A stretch of DNA of 64,000 nt from contig NZ_MTZV01000006.1 in assembly GCF_002362315.1 (NCBI RefSeq), positions 1,054,001 to 1,118,000 on the forward strand, given 5' to 3'. Shown piece after piece: positions 44,646 to 53,376 of this stretch. Both the position numbers and the translations under genes were made by a program. The stretch is from Paraburkholderia acidicola (GTDB lineage Bacteria > Pseudomonadota > Gammaproteobacteria > Burkholderiales > Burkholderiaceae). Each line of letters begins with the position of its first letter. Positions within the stretch are counted from its first letter, which is position 1. Below the pieces are notes generated by a model. It saw only the letters and a program-made list of their open reading frames with translations, did not search any database and was not told where the DNA came from.

Positions 44646-46058
44646 CTAGATCAGCAATCCTTCACGGCGTGGCACGAGCAGCGTGTCGGCAAGCCGCTTC
44701 ACGTACTGCCGCAGTTCGGGGACCGCCGTCGCCTCCCAGTCGCGCGACTGCAGCAGTGGCCCAACGTAGTACAGCCATGCCGACGGCGAGCCGTCGCGGC
44801 CACGCACCGCACCGTCTTCGCCGATCTCGAACCCCATGCCGATCGCATCCGGCACCAGCAGGCCTTCCGCATACAGATTGCCGAGCAGCGAACCGGCGTG
44901 CGCGCTGAAGTCGGGCGCAGGTCCTGTGCAATTGACAACCGCGCCGACCTCAACGCATTCGACCGCTGCCGCACCGCGTCGCCGCACCGCCACGTTCACG
45001 CTGCGCTCCTGTTCCGTATAGGCCGCCACACGTCCCGCCATGACGATGACGCCGCGCCGCTCGAACTCCGCCTGCAGACATGCCGCCGGCTCCGGCGCGC
45101 ACCGGTGACGATGTACGTCCCAGTACGGCCGCACGTGACGCAGGAACTGTCGACGCTGATCGCCCGGCAACTGGCGCCACAACGCGGGCGTCGCCGCGCG
45201 CAGCGAGCCGATAACGTCCCGCCAGTCGACACCGGAACGGCTCGCCTCGCGCACCGCGTCGCGTACCGCCCGTACGTAGTGCCGCACGCTCGCGTGCGCG
45301 AGCATGCGGTTCGCAAGCCGGTCGTCGTAGTGCGGCGGACCATCCATCCTGCGATGCGCCTGCGGCAGCAGGCCGTGGCGCGATACCGCAAAGATCGGCG
45401 CCGTATGGCCACGCTCGCGCAAATCGAGTGCGACGTCGACCATCGTGAGGCCGGTACCCACCAGCAGGACCGGCATCGTCAGATCGATGTCGCGCAGCAC
45501 TCCAGGAAGCCATGGGTCGCGCACGTAGAAGCGGCTGTCATAGAAACCCCGTTGCGATTCGGCAATGCCCGGATCGCGGCGCATTTCGTTGCCGCTACTC
45601 AGCACCACGCGGTCGGCATGGATGAGCTCGCCGTTGTCGAGCGTAATCACGCCCCGCGTGCCGTCGTCGAGCGGCGCGATCCTGACCGCACTCCCCACTA
45701 CACTGCGAAATTCGATGCCGGGCACGGCCCGCTCGACCGCCTCGGTGAGGCGCGTCTCGAGGTAGTCGCCATACAGGCGACGCGGCACGAAACTGCTGCG
45801 CGTGATCTGCGAATCACGGCCATGGGCATACCGGTAGAAATCGTCATCGTCGCCTGCCACCGCGCTCATCCGCCCGGCCGGCACGTTGAGCAGATGGCTG
45901 AACACTCGCGTGCCGTAAGCCACGCCGCGCGCCATCGCGCCGGACCGGTTGATCAGCAGTACCCGCATCGGCGTCGTCGGAGGATGCCGCAGCAGATGCG
46001 TGGCCAGCGTGGCTCCGCAAAATCCCGCACCGATAATTGCAACCGTGGTTGTACTCAT
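44646..46058 (-). CDS. FAD/NAD(P)-binding protein, role unknown
   Basis: 470 residues. VAIIGAGFCGATLATHLLR is the FAD dinucleotide loop; RGVAYGTRVFSHLLNVPAGRMSAVAGDDDDFYRY is the hallmark of a bacterial FAD/NAD(P)-binding family with amine-hydroxylase relatives, and VLLVGTGLTMVDVAL is a second dinucleotide loop. The ATG at 46058 follows AGGA and overlaps the outer-membrane lipoprotein stop (ATGA). It lies between the exporters and the NRPS, so it is co-expressed with the monobactam genes. Neither its substrate nor its step is evident. Confidence 0.78.
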   Translation of the reverse strand: MSTTTVAIIGAGFCGATLATHLLRHPPTTPMRVLLINRSGAMARGVAYGTRVFSHLLNVPAGRMSAVAGDDDDFYRYAHGRDSQITRSSFVPRRLYGDYLETRLTEAVERAVPGIEFRSVVGSAVRIAPLDDGTRGVITLDNGELIHADRVVLSSGNEMRRDPGIAESQRGFYDSRFYVRDPWLPGVLRDIDLTMPVLLVGTGLTMVDVALDLRERGHTAPIFAVSRHGLLPQAHRRMDGPPHYDDRLANRMLAHASVRHYVRAVRDAVREASRSGVDWRDVIGSLRAATPALWRQLPGDQRRQFLRHVRPYWDVHRHRCAPEPAACLQAEFERRGVIVMAGRVAAYTEQERSVNVAVRRRGAAAVECVEVGAVVNCTGPAPDFSAHAGSLLGNLYAEGLLVPDAIGMGFEIGEDGAVRGRDGSPSAWLYYVGPLLQSRDWEATAVPELRQYVKRLADTLLVPRREGLLI

Positions 46059-47620
46059 CGATTTCCTGTCCATTCCGATGGTTGTGGTGCCACGCCGCCC
46101 GCGACTGACTCGTTTGCCGCCACCGCGGGGTCACGCCAGCCTCCGCCGAGCGCGCGCGCAAGGAACACCACCGAGCCGGCCTGCCTGCCGCGAATCTGCG
46201 CCAGCGCTCGCTCGTTCTTCAGCATCTGTCTTTGCGCGTCGATCACGTCGAGGTACGTCACCATGCCGTCGCGATAGCGATAGGTCGCAAGCGCCAGCAA
46301 CCGCTGCGCGTCGTCGACGGCCTCGCGTGACTCGCTCGCCGCGGCATTGAGAACATCGAGGTTGGTCACGCCGTCCTGTACTTCCTGAAATGCGCTCAAC
46401 GCAGCCGCCCGGTAGCGCGCTTGCGCCGCTACATAGCCCGCACTCTCGAAGCGCACCTGCGCCGCCCTGCGGCCACCGTCGAACACCGCCTGACTAACCG
46501 ACGCGCCAATCGACCAGACGAGGCTCGGCACGGTCGCGAGCGACGCGAACTGCGCGCTCTGCCAGCCGATCTCCGGCGACAAGGTCAGGCTCGGGAAGTA
46601 CGCCGCACGCGCCACGCCGATACGCGCGTTGGCGGCGGCCATCGTCCGTTCCGCCGCCGCGACGTCCGGGCGTCGCTGCAGCAGTTCGCTGGGCAGGCCC
46701 GTCGGCAGAACGGGCAACGTATAGGCACTGCGATTCGGCGCGAGCGTGAACTGCGGCGCGGGCTCACCGATCATCGTCGCGATCGCATGCTCGTACTGCG
46801 CGCGCTGCGTCATCAACAGGCGCAGCTGGACGCGCGTCGTATCGAGTTCCGTGCGCTGCTGGAGGACGCCCAGTTGCGACACCTGACCGAACCGCTCTTG
46901 CGCGCTCACGAAATCGAGCGCCTTCTGTTGCCAGCTGACCGAGCGCTCAAGAACATCGCGCTCGTCGTCGATCGCGCGCAGCGCGAAATAGGCCGACGCC
47001 AGTTGCGCGGTCAGCGCGAGACGCGCGTTCGCGAAATCGTCGGCCGATTGCTCCGCGCTTGCCCGCGCTGCTTCGACCGAGCGCCTGACGCGGCCGAACA
47101 GGTCGATCTCCCAGGATGCCCAGGCGTTCGCCTTGAAATCGTTCTGCACCGTCTCGTAGTTCGGTGTGCCGTATTCCGTCAGCGGACGGTTCGCGGAAAT
47201 CCGGCCACGACTCGCTTCTGCGCCGACTCCCAACTCGGGCAACTGCTTCGACGACACGGCCTCAAGCACGGCGCGCGCCTGATCGTAGTGTGCAGCCGCC
47301 TCGTGCAGCGTCGGGTTGTTATCGAGCGCGCGCTGTTCGAGCGCGTTCAGTTCGTCGATGCCGAACGCGCGCCACCATGCGTCGTCGAGTTGCGCGTGCG
47401 TGGGTTCGGCGGGACGCCAGTTCGCATACTCGGGGTCGAGCTGCCACGTTTGCGGCACCGGCACGGCCGGCCGTTGATAGTCAGGGCCGACTGCGCAGGC
47501 GGCCAGCAGCGTCGGCAGCAATACCGTTGCCACGCGCCACCTCGCGCGGTACAGCGTGGGCCACCGACCGCGCCACGCCGTCATGTTCAATTCGTCTGCC
47601 ATTGCCGATCTGCGTGTCAT
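46055..47620 (-). CDS. Outer-membrane efflux lipoprotein (NodT/OprM type)
   Basis: 521 residues with a lipobox (LLPTLLAACAVGPDYQRP), two TolC-like repeats and LPSELLQRRPDVAAAERTMAAANARIGVARAAYFPSL, a signature of RND outer-membrane factors. It forms the outer-membrane channel for tripartite efflux. The RND pump and fusion protein encoded at 55489-59837 lack an adjacent outer-membrane gene, so this one probably completes them even though it sits in the opposite operon. The start overlaps the MFS stop (ATGA). Confidence 0.93.
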   Translation of the reverse strand: MTRRSAMADELNMTAWRGRWPTLYRARWRVATVLLPTLLAACAVGPDYQRPAVPVPQTWQLDPEYANWRPAEPTHAQLDDAWWRAFGIDELNALEQRALDNNPTLHEAAAHYDQARAVLEAVSSKQLPELGVGAEASRGRISANRPLTEYGTPNYETVQNDFKANAWASWEIDLFGRVRRSVEAARASAEQSADDFANARLALTAQLASAYFALRAIDDERDVLERSVSWQQKALDFVSAQERFGQVSQLGVLQQRTELDTTRVQLRLLMTQRAQYEHAIATMIGEPAPQFTLAPNRSAYTLPVLPTGLPSELLQRRPDVAAAERTMAAANARIGVARAAYFPSLTLSPEIGWQSAQFASLATVPSLVWSIGASVSQAVFDGGRRAAQVRFESAGYVAAQARYRAAALSAFQEVQDGVTNLDVLNAAASESREAVDDAQRLLALATYRYRDGMVTYLDVIDAQRQMLKNERALAQIRGRQAGSVVFLARALGGGWRDPAVAANESVAGGVAPQPSEWTGNR

Positions 47621-48918
47621 GGTTGCGACGCCCCGCTATCCACGTCGCGGCCGCTCATCTCTTGCGCCGGCAACGGCAGCCACGGCGCCAGCACGACCGA
47701 TGCCGCCATCAACAACCCCGATACCGCGAATGCCGTGTTGATCGAACTGCGCGTCGCAGCGATGCCCCAAAGGTAGGTGCCGATCGCAAGTCCGCCAACG
47801 ATGCACGAGTGAAACAGCGACAGCGATCGTCCTGCCACCCAGGCGGGCGACGCTGTTTGGATCGTCAGGTTGTATGTCGAGACGACGGCAACCCAGCTCC
47901 CGCCTGCAATCGCAAGACCGAGCATGGCGACGGCCTGAACCGGACTCCATGCGGTGAGCAGTACGCCTGCGGCGAACGTCAACGTGCATAGCCGGATCAG
48001 CGTCTCGCGGCCGAGCCAGGTGCGAAACGCCGCACCGCCCAGCGCGCCTGATGCCGCGCCCGCGCCGAACGACGCAAGCAGAACGCCGTAGGTGCGCGCC
48101 TCGCCACCAAACTGCGTCTTCGCGAACAGCGGCAGCAGCGCCCACACGGGACTACCGAGGAAGCCGAACAGACTGCTGCGGATCAGCGTGCCGCGAATGC
48201 CTGGGGTCTCGAAGCAGTAGCGGACGCCTTCGGCCAGCATCTTCATCAGAGGCTCGCGTGCAGGCTTTCGCGTGGTGGCGCCGCGAATCTGGCGCGCCAG
48301 GACAACCACAAGCCCGGCGTACGACAGACTGCTGAGGAGGAATCCCGCTCTCGCCGAGACAGACGCCACAATCAGGCCGCCCAGTGCAGGGCCTGCGGTG
48401 CGCGCAAAATTCAACGAGAAGCTGTCCAGCGCGATGGCCGCCGACAGCTCGCGCGCGGGCACCTGCTCCGTGACAGCGGACTGCCATGCGGGCTGGAACA
48501 TCGCTGTCGCGCATCCGCCGATGAACATGCAGAGCAGCAGCCACGCCGGTGTCATCACACCGGCGGTCGCAAGCGCAGTGAGGCACAACGCCACGACGAA
48601 CATCAGCGACTGCGACACCAGCATTACCGAGCGTCGATCCCACGCGTCGGCGGCCACGCCCGACATCAGCGCGAACAGCGCGATCGGCAGCGTAGAGGCC
48701 GTCTGCACCAGCGAGACCATCGTGGGCGACGGCGCCATCGACGTCATCAGCCACGCGGCCGAGACGGTCTGAACCGATCCACCGAGGTTGCCGATCAGGC
48801 TCGCGACCCAGATCGATGCGAACGTGCGATAGGCAAACGGACCGCTCAAGGTCGCGAACCAGGAGGCACGCGTGCGTTGCGGCGCCTGTCCGATGCGGTC
48901 CTGCGCGCTATCGGTCAT
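47617..48918 (-). CDS. MFS exporter (EntS-like, MFS_3)
   Basis: 433 residues with about twelve membrane segments. The N-terminus ASWFATLSGPFAYRTFASIWVASLIGNLGGSV and the loop SGVAADAWDRRSVMLVSQ fit the enterobactin-exporter-like MFS family. It lies 54 bp after the loading NRPS gene and is coupled to the outer-membrane lipoprotein. Likely role: export of the monobactam or an intermediate across the inner membrane, also giving self-protection. Confidence 0.9.
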   Translation of the reverse strand: MTDSAQDRIGQAPQRTRASWFATLSGPFAYRTFASIWVASLIGNLGGSVQTVSAAWLMTSMAPSPTMVSLVQTASTLPIALFALMSGVAADAWDRRSVMLVSQSLMFVVALCLTALATAGVMTPAWLLLCMFIGGCATAMFQPAWQSAVTEQVPARELSAAIALDSFSLNFARTAGPALGGLIVASVSARAGFLLSSLSYAGLVVVLARQIRGATTRKPAREPLMKMLAEGVRYCFETPGIRGTLIRSSLFGFLGSPVWALLPLFAKTQFGGEARTYGVLLASFGAGAASGALGGAAFRTWLGRETLIRLCTLTFAAGVLLTAWSPVQAVAMLGLAIAGGSWVAVVSTYNLTIQTASPAWVAGRSLSLFHSCIVGGLAIGTYLWGIAATRSSINTAFAVSGLLMAASVVLAPWLPLPAQEMSGRDVDSGASQP

Positions 48919-48972
48919 GCCGGCCTCGCTGGATCGCCCGATCGTGTCCGCATGGCGCGGGAAGGTAGCGTG

Positions 48973-51900
48973 TCATCGCGAGGCCAGCAGGTGGCTCGCC
49001 AGCGACTCGACCGTCGGATGACGGAACAGGTCACCCAGTTGTGCGTCGAGTTCGAGGTCATGCCTGACGCGCGAAAGCAACCTGGCACCAAGCAATGAAT
49101 CGCCGCCGAGTTCGAAGAAATTTTCATCGATACCGACACTGTCACGCCGCAACACATCGGCCCAGCAGGCAGCCAGCACGTGATGCAGCGGCGTACGCGG
49201 GCGCTTGCATGCCCCAGCCGGTGCGGCGATCTGCGACGGTGCGGGCAGCGCCCGGCGATTCAGCTTGCCGTTCGGCAGCAGCGGGATCGCGTCGAGACGA
49301 ATGACTGCGCGCGGCACCATGTGGGCCGGCAAGCGGCCCGCGATGTAGGCGCGCAAGGCCGCCACGTCGATCGTCGAGGCATCGCGCAGCACGACGTACG
49401 CGATGATTGTCTGCTGTTGCGTGACGTCGTCGAGATGCGGCAGCGCGACCGCCTGCAACACGTCGCCGTGTCCGCAAAGGGCCGCCTCGATCTCACCGAG
49501 TTCGACGCGCATGCCACGGATCTTGATCTGATCGTCGACCCGCGTCAGGTGCTCGTAGCATCCGTCTGCGTTCATTCGCAACAGGTCGCCCGTGCGATAC
49601 CGGCGAGCCCCGTCCGCGCGCGCCGTCGCACCGAAGCGCTCGGCACTCAGCTCGGGACGTCCCCAGTAGCCGAGCGCGACGAAGGGGCTAACGATCGCCA
49701 GCTCGCCCTCAGTCGCGCTGACTTCGCCGGCCGCATCGAGCAGCATGATCTCGACGCCCGGTACCGGTCGACCGACCGGCAGACGTGGAGCGTTCGCGTC
49801 AGCAACGGGATCGGCGACATACTGCAACGCCGTGGTGCACTCGGTCGGTCCGAGGCCGTTGAGCAAGCGACATTGCGGACCGCCTTGACGCGCTGCCAGC
49901 ACCGCGTCGTTGCCTGTCGCCGCTTCGCCGCCCAGCACGACCCAGCGCAGCGCCGCAGGCTGCGCAAAGATCGGGAAGGCCGCGCGCAGCACGCTCGGCG
50001 TCGAATGCCAGATCGTGATGCGTTCGCGTGTAAGCCATTCGCCGATACCCTCGACACCCCGCTCGCGCACGTCCCAGATATGAAGGCTCGCGCCCGTCAG
50101 CAACGTGGCGAAGATATCCATCACCGATGCGTCGAAACCGTAGTACGGCAACAGCGTCATCCGGTCATCGACGCCGAGCCCGATCGAGGACGCATAGCAC
50201 GCGGCATGGTGCAGGACATTGCGGTCGCATTGCATCACGCCCTTCGGTACACCGGTCGTACCCGATGTGAACAGCAGGTACGAGACCGCGTCGCCCGGGC
50301 GCGTGTCCAGCGCACGATCCACATCCGGCAAGGACGCATCGTCGATGATGCGAACCTCGACGCCTAGCTGCGTCGCCGTGTCCACGAGCGCCGGCGCGGC
50401 CAGTACGATGCGGCAACCACACTCGCGCACCACGGACTGCAGATGCGGTAGGGGATGATCGGCAATCAGCGGAACGTAGAATTTTCCGGCGCCCAGCACG
50501 CCGAGCATGGCGGCGATCATCGGCGCCCCATGCGGATAGAGCAAGGCGACCGGCTCGTTAGCGGATCCGCCCGCGGCGCTGATCGCCGCGGCAATCCGCC
50601 CGGCGTGCGCGGCGAGCTGGCCGTAGGTCCAGTGTTCGTCGCCACACACCAGCGCGGTCGCATCGCGACGGCGCGCCGCCACTTCGGTGAATCGTGCTGT
50701 CAGCGAATCGGCGGTAGCGATCCCGGCTGCGACCGCGGTCGCGAAACGTCGGCCGAATCGATCCACCCGCACCGGTTGCTCGGGTAGATCGACACGCACG
50801 GCGGGTAAGCGTGCGTCGATATAGTGGTCGCGCAACATCTTCACGGCATCCTCGACTTCGTGTGTCGTCGTGTCGATGCGCAGCTGCGGATTCAGCGGCG
50901 GTTCGTAGCTGGAATGGATGCCGGTGAAGGACGTGACCAACCCCGCGCGTGCGCGCCGATACAGTCCTTTCGGGTCTCTTGCTTCGGCGATCGCGGGTGG
51001 CGTATCGACGAACACTTCGACGAACCGCTCCGCGCCGATGATCGTGCGCGCCGATTCGCGGAACGCGCGTTTCGGCGAAATCAGCGAAACGATGACGAGG
51101 TGTCCGATGTCGGCCATCAACGCCGCGACCTCGGCGACGCGGCGGACGTTCTCGGCACGATGCGCATCGGAGAAGCCCAGATCCGCGTTGAGACCGCTCC
51201 GCAGTGCATCGCCATCGAGCACGACCGTGGGCCATCCGTCTGCCTCGGCGTGCTCCTTGAAGCGCGTCGCGATAGCCGTCTTGCCGGCGCCCGATATCCC
51301 GGTCAACCAGAAGACCAGCGGCGCGGGTGCGCCCGTCACGCGCGCGGCGGATGCGAGCCTGGGCGCAGTCTCGCTGCCATCGAACGGTACGGCTGTGGCC
51401 ATGCTGGCAACGGACACGGTGAGCGCTTCGCCCACCTCGAGATCGCGGCGCGCGTCGAGCCAGCTGCACCCCTGAATCCGCTTGATCACAATGCCGTCGT
51501 GTATCAGCTCCTGCGTCCACATCACGCCGTCGGCGCGGCCGCTTTGCGTGGCGGTTAGCGTGACATCGAGCGGCGCTACCGCGCCGCTCGCTTGACGATC
51601 GCCGGGATGGCAGGTCAGAAACGGCACGGACGGACCGAGCGCGCGCATGGCGTCGGAACCCACTGCGTCGTGAGATGCAGCTGCTGCGCCGAGATGTTCC
51701 AGGATTGGGTCGAAGGCGATGCCGTAGCGCGACTCGAGGGCACGCTTGCGTGTCTCGACATCCGACTCGAGCAGCCCGGCATCGCCCCACTCGACGAGCT
51801 GCGCGCTGTAGCGCACGCCGTTGGGCACGACGGCGACATTCGCCGTACCGAACCGGCGGGCGTAGTCGTCCAGACGGAAACCGTAGTCCAGATCGATCCC

Positions 51901-52242
51901 TGGCTGGCCAGTCGACGTCAGCCCCAGCACGACGTCGAATCGCCCTTCCCGATCTGCCAGCGTCTGCGCCCGGTCGTCATCCAGAAACGACATCCTTGCA
52001 TCGAGGCCGCTCTCTTGCGCGTCGACCTGCGGCATCGTTTCCGCGGTCAGCGCGACGACCCGCCCGGCACCGTAGTGCAGCGCCAGCAATCCGGCACCGC
52101 CCCGTCCGCACGTGTCGAGTACCCGATGCGCAGGTGCAATGGAACGCCGCAGGCTGTTCACAGCCGCGATTGAAAAATCCGACGCCCGAAGGAAATCATG
52201 ACAGGACCGCACGAAAGCAATGCCGCGTCTACGTTCATTCAT
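48973..52242 (-). CDS. sulI: Loading NRPS: PRMT-like, APS kinase, A-T (SulI-like)
   Basis: 1089 residues. Residues 1-290 resemble a protein-arginine-methyltransferase fold with an eroded SAM motif (RVLDTCGRGGAGLLALHYGA). Residues about 305-475 are a complete APS kinase: LTGISGAGKT near 320, IVSLISPKRAFRESA, and ARDPKGLYRRARAG. The A domain follows (about 505-1000, LFTSGTTGVPKG, K in PNGKLNRRAL) and a T domain (GGDSLLG near 1047). My pocket code D-A-M-H-V-G-G-A-L-K resembles known Glu codes, fitting the gamma-D-Glu unit of sulfazecin. There is no C, E or TE. The kinase turns APS from CysDN into PAPS for the sulfotransferases. It is the first gene of the minus-strand train. Confidence 0.92.
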   Translation of the reverse strand: MNERRRGIAFVRSCHDFLRASDFSIAAVNSLRRSIAPAHRVLDTCGRGGAGLLALHYGAGRVVALTAETMPQVDAQESGLDARMSFLDDDRAQTLADREGRFDVVLGLTSTGQPGIDLDYGFRLDDYARRFGTANVAVVPNGVRYSAQLVEWGDAGLLESDVETRKRALESRYGIAFDPILEHLGAAAASHDAVGSDAMRALGPSVPFLTCHPGDRQASGAVAPLDVTLTATQSGRADGVMWTQELIHDGIVIKRIQGCSWLDARRDLEVGEALTVSVASMATAVPFDGSETAPRLASAARVTGAPAPLVFWLTGISGAGKTAIATRFKEHAEADGWPTVVLDGDALRSGLNADLGFSDAHRAENVRRVAEVAALMADIGHLVIVSLISPKRAFRESARTIIGAERFVEVFVDTPPAIAEARDPKGLYRRARAGLVTSFTGIHSSYEPPLNPQLRIDTTTHEVEDAVKMLRDHYIDARLPAVRVDLPEQPVRVDRFGRRFATAVAAGIATADSLTARFTEVAARRRDATALVCGDEHWTYGQLAAHAGRIAAAISAAGGSANEPVALLYPHGAPMIAAMLGVLGAGKFYVPLIADHPLPHLQSVVRECGCRIVLAAPALVDTATQLGVEVRIIDDASLPDVDRALDTRPGDAVSYLLFTSGTTGVPKGVMQCDRNVLHHAACYASSIGLGVDDRMTLLPYYGFDASVMDIFATLLTGASLHIWDVRERGVEGIGEWLTRERITIWHSTPSVLRAAFPIFAQPAALRWVVLGGEAATGNDAVLAARQGGPQCRLLNGLGPTECTTALQYVADPVADANAPRLPVGRPVPGVEIMLLDAAGEVSATEGELAIVSPFVALGYWGRPELSAERFGATARADGARRYRTGDLLRMNADGCYEHLTRVDDQIKIRGMRVELGEIEAALCGHGDVLQAVALPHLDDVTQQQTIIAYVVLRDASTIDVAALRAYIAGRLPAHMVPRAVIRLDAIPLLPNGKLNRRALPAPSQIAAPAGACKRPRTPLHHVLAACWADVLRRDSVGIDENFFELGGDSLLGARLLSRVRHDLELDAQLGDLFRHPTVESLASHLLASR

Positions 52243-52766
52243 GGACGTTCGTGATTAATTGTTTCGACATGCGCACGCATATATAAGCGCGCGCCCTCGG
52301 AATGTATCTTTTTGAACTTCCCCGCACTACGGATGCATTTAACCTGTCGCAGCCAATCTCAGGAAGCGCATTTTTAACACGACTTATTCCGCGCATGCAA
52401 GAGCTTATTCCTGTCATTCACAAGAGAATCTTCTGGAATCAGGCGCCAATGGCCCACTCCTCGATCAATATCGATCCGCATAACATGCGCAGCGCATATT
52501 TCAGATTCTTTTATGTAAATTACATAGATGAAAGGTCGGCCGCAGGAAAACTTCTTTCTGGCCTCCGTTATATTGACAAAAATGCCAAGGTCCTGTTGAA
52601 TTGCGAAACGCGAGGGTAGCGGAAGTAAAATTTCAAGCAGGTTAAATGACTGGAGTCCCGCTTTCCATAAGGCTAAGGACGAAAAAAACGTAATCCCCGG
52701 CCTGGTTTCAATACCGCAGAGCGATGCATGAAATTCGATGGGCGTCACCAGCCCGCGGAGGCGCTT
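52243..52766. promoter_or_regulatory. Divergent promoter region of the monobactam genes
   Basis: The 578-bp spacer 52243-52820 between the minus-strand loading NRPS and the plus-strand serine-kinase-like gene is AT-rich. Reading the minus strand, a TATATA box lies about 45 bp upstream of the NRPS start; a matching -35 is unclear. A small open frame at 52302-52619 has no ribosome-binding site or recognisable feature. I treat the spacer as regulatory. Confidence 0.4.
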
Positions 52767-52782
52767 TGGCCGAAATCGGCCA
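52767..52782. promoter_or_regulatory. Perfect palindrome upstream of the SbnI-like gene
   Basis: TGGCCGA-AA-TCGGCCA has perfect 7-bp arms, 38 bp upstream of the ATG at 52821, and a further TGGCCA lies just downstream. It is a good candidate operator for the plus-strand diaminopropionate operon. The regulator is unknown; SbnI itself is reported to bind DNA in Staphylococcus. Confidence 0.45.
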
Positions 52783-52820
52783 TTGCGTGTGGCCACATTC
52801 TCACAGTAGAAAGGCGTGAC

Positions 52821-53249
52821 ATGAATTCCGAGGTTCATCGACGTCCAGACGCTGCTTGCCTCAAGGTGATTCTGCTCCCCCCGGAGACCTTGAAACCGAC
52901 CGAAGAGACCGTTCCGGCCCGCCTGCGCGAGGTGAGCGACAGTCTGCTTGCTACCGGGATCTGGCACACGCCGATTCTCGTCGAGCGTTCGTCACTGGTT
53001 GTTATGGATGGCCATCATCGGCACGCTTTTGCACTCGCCCATGGTTTTGCGCGGGTGCCCTGCTTATTGTTGTCCTACTCCGATGTTCGGCTGGAAAGCC
53101 GGCATAAAGACCAGTTAGTGACACCGGCAGAAGTTATTACTCGTGGCCTGGAAGGCCGGTTATATCCGGCAAAATCTACCCGCCACATTGCACAGCCATG
53201 GGCAGAAACTACCTGCAGTTATTCACTTGAAGAACTTCGAATGACATAA
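52821..53249 (+). CDS. SbnI/SerK-like ParB-fold serine kinase
   Basis: 142 residues, ATG at 52821 behind AAGG. The ParB/sulfiredoxin fold is shown by LLATGIWHTPILVERSSLVVMDGHHRHAFALAHGF, with the D-G-H-H-R nucleotide motif of SbnI and archaeal SerK. These enzymes phosphorylate free L-serine to O-phospho-L-serine, the SbnA substrate; SbnI also regulates transcription. The gene lies directly upstream of sbnA- and sbnB-like genes, as expected for a precursor role. It is about 100 residues shorter than SbnI, so a purely catalytic or purely regulatory role is open. Confidence 0.75.
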   Translation: MNSEVHRRPDAACLKVILLPPETLKPTEETVPARLREVSDSLLATGIWHTPILVERSSLVVMDGHHRHAFALAHGFARVPCLLLSYSDVRLESRHKDQLVTPAEVITRGLEGRLYPAKSTRHIAQPWAETTCSYSLEELRMT

Positions 53250-53376
53250 GTGTGTCTTTTAGAGCGTCACGCCAGGTAAATTGAAACCGGTTTGAAATTT
53301 CATCGATGCATGTCGAATATTTTTGCTCAACTTATTTGAGAGTTATTTTAAAGTTCGTGTCCTATGGCGGGCCAGC

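Noticed and set aside
52302..52619. 105-residue plus-strand frame in the divergent spacer
   Set aside because: No ribosome-binding site, no recognisable domain and AT-rich composition; more likely regulatory DNA.
52374..52967. 197-residue minus-strand frame over the divergent spacer
   Set aside because: It runs antisense into the well-supported SbnI-like gene and shows no family features.
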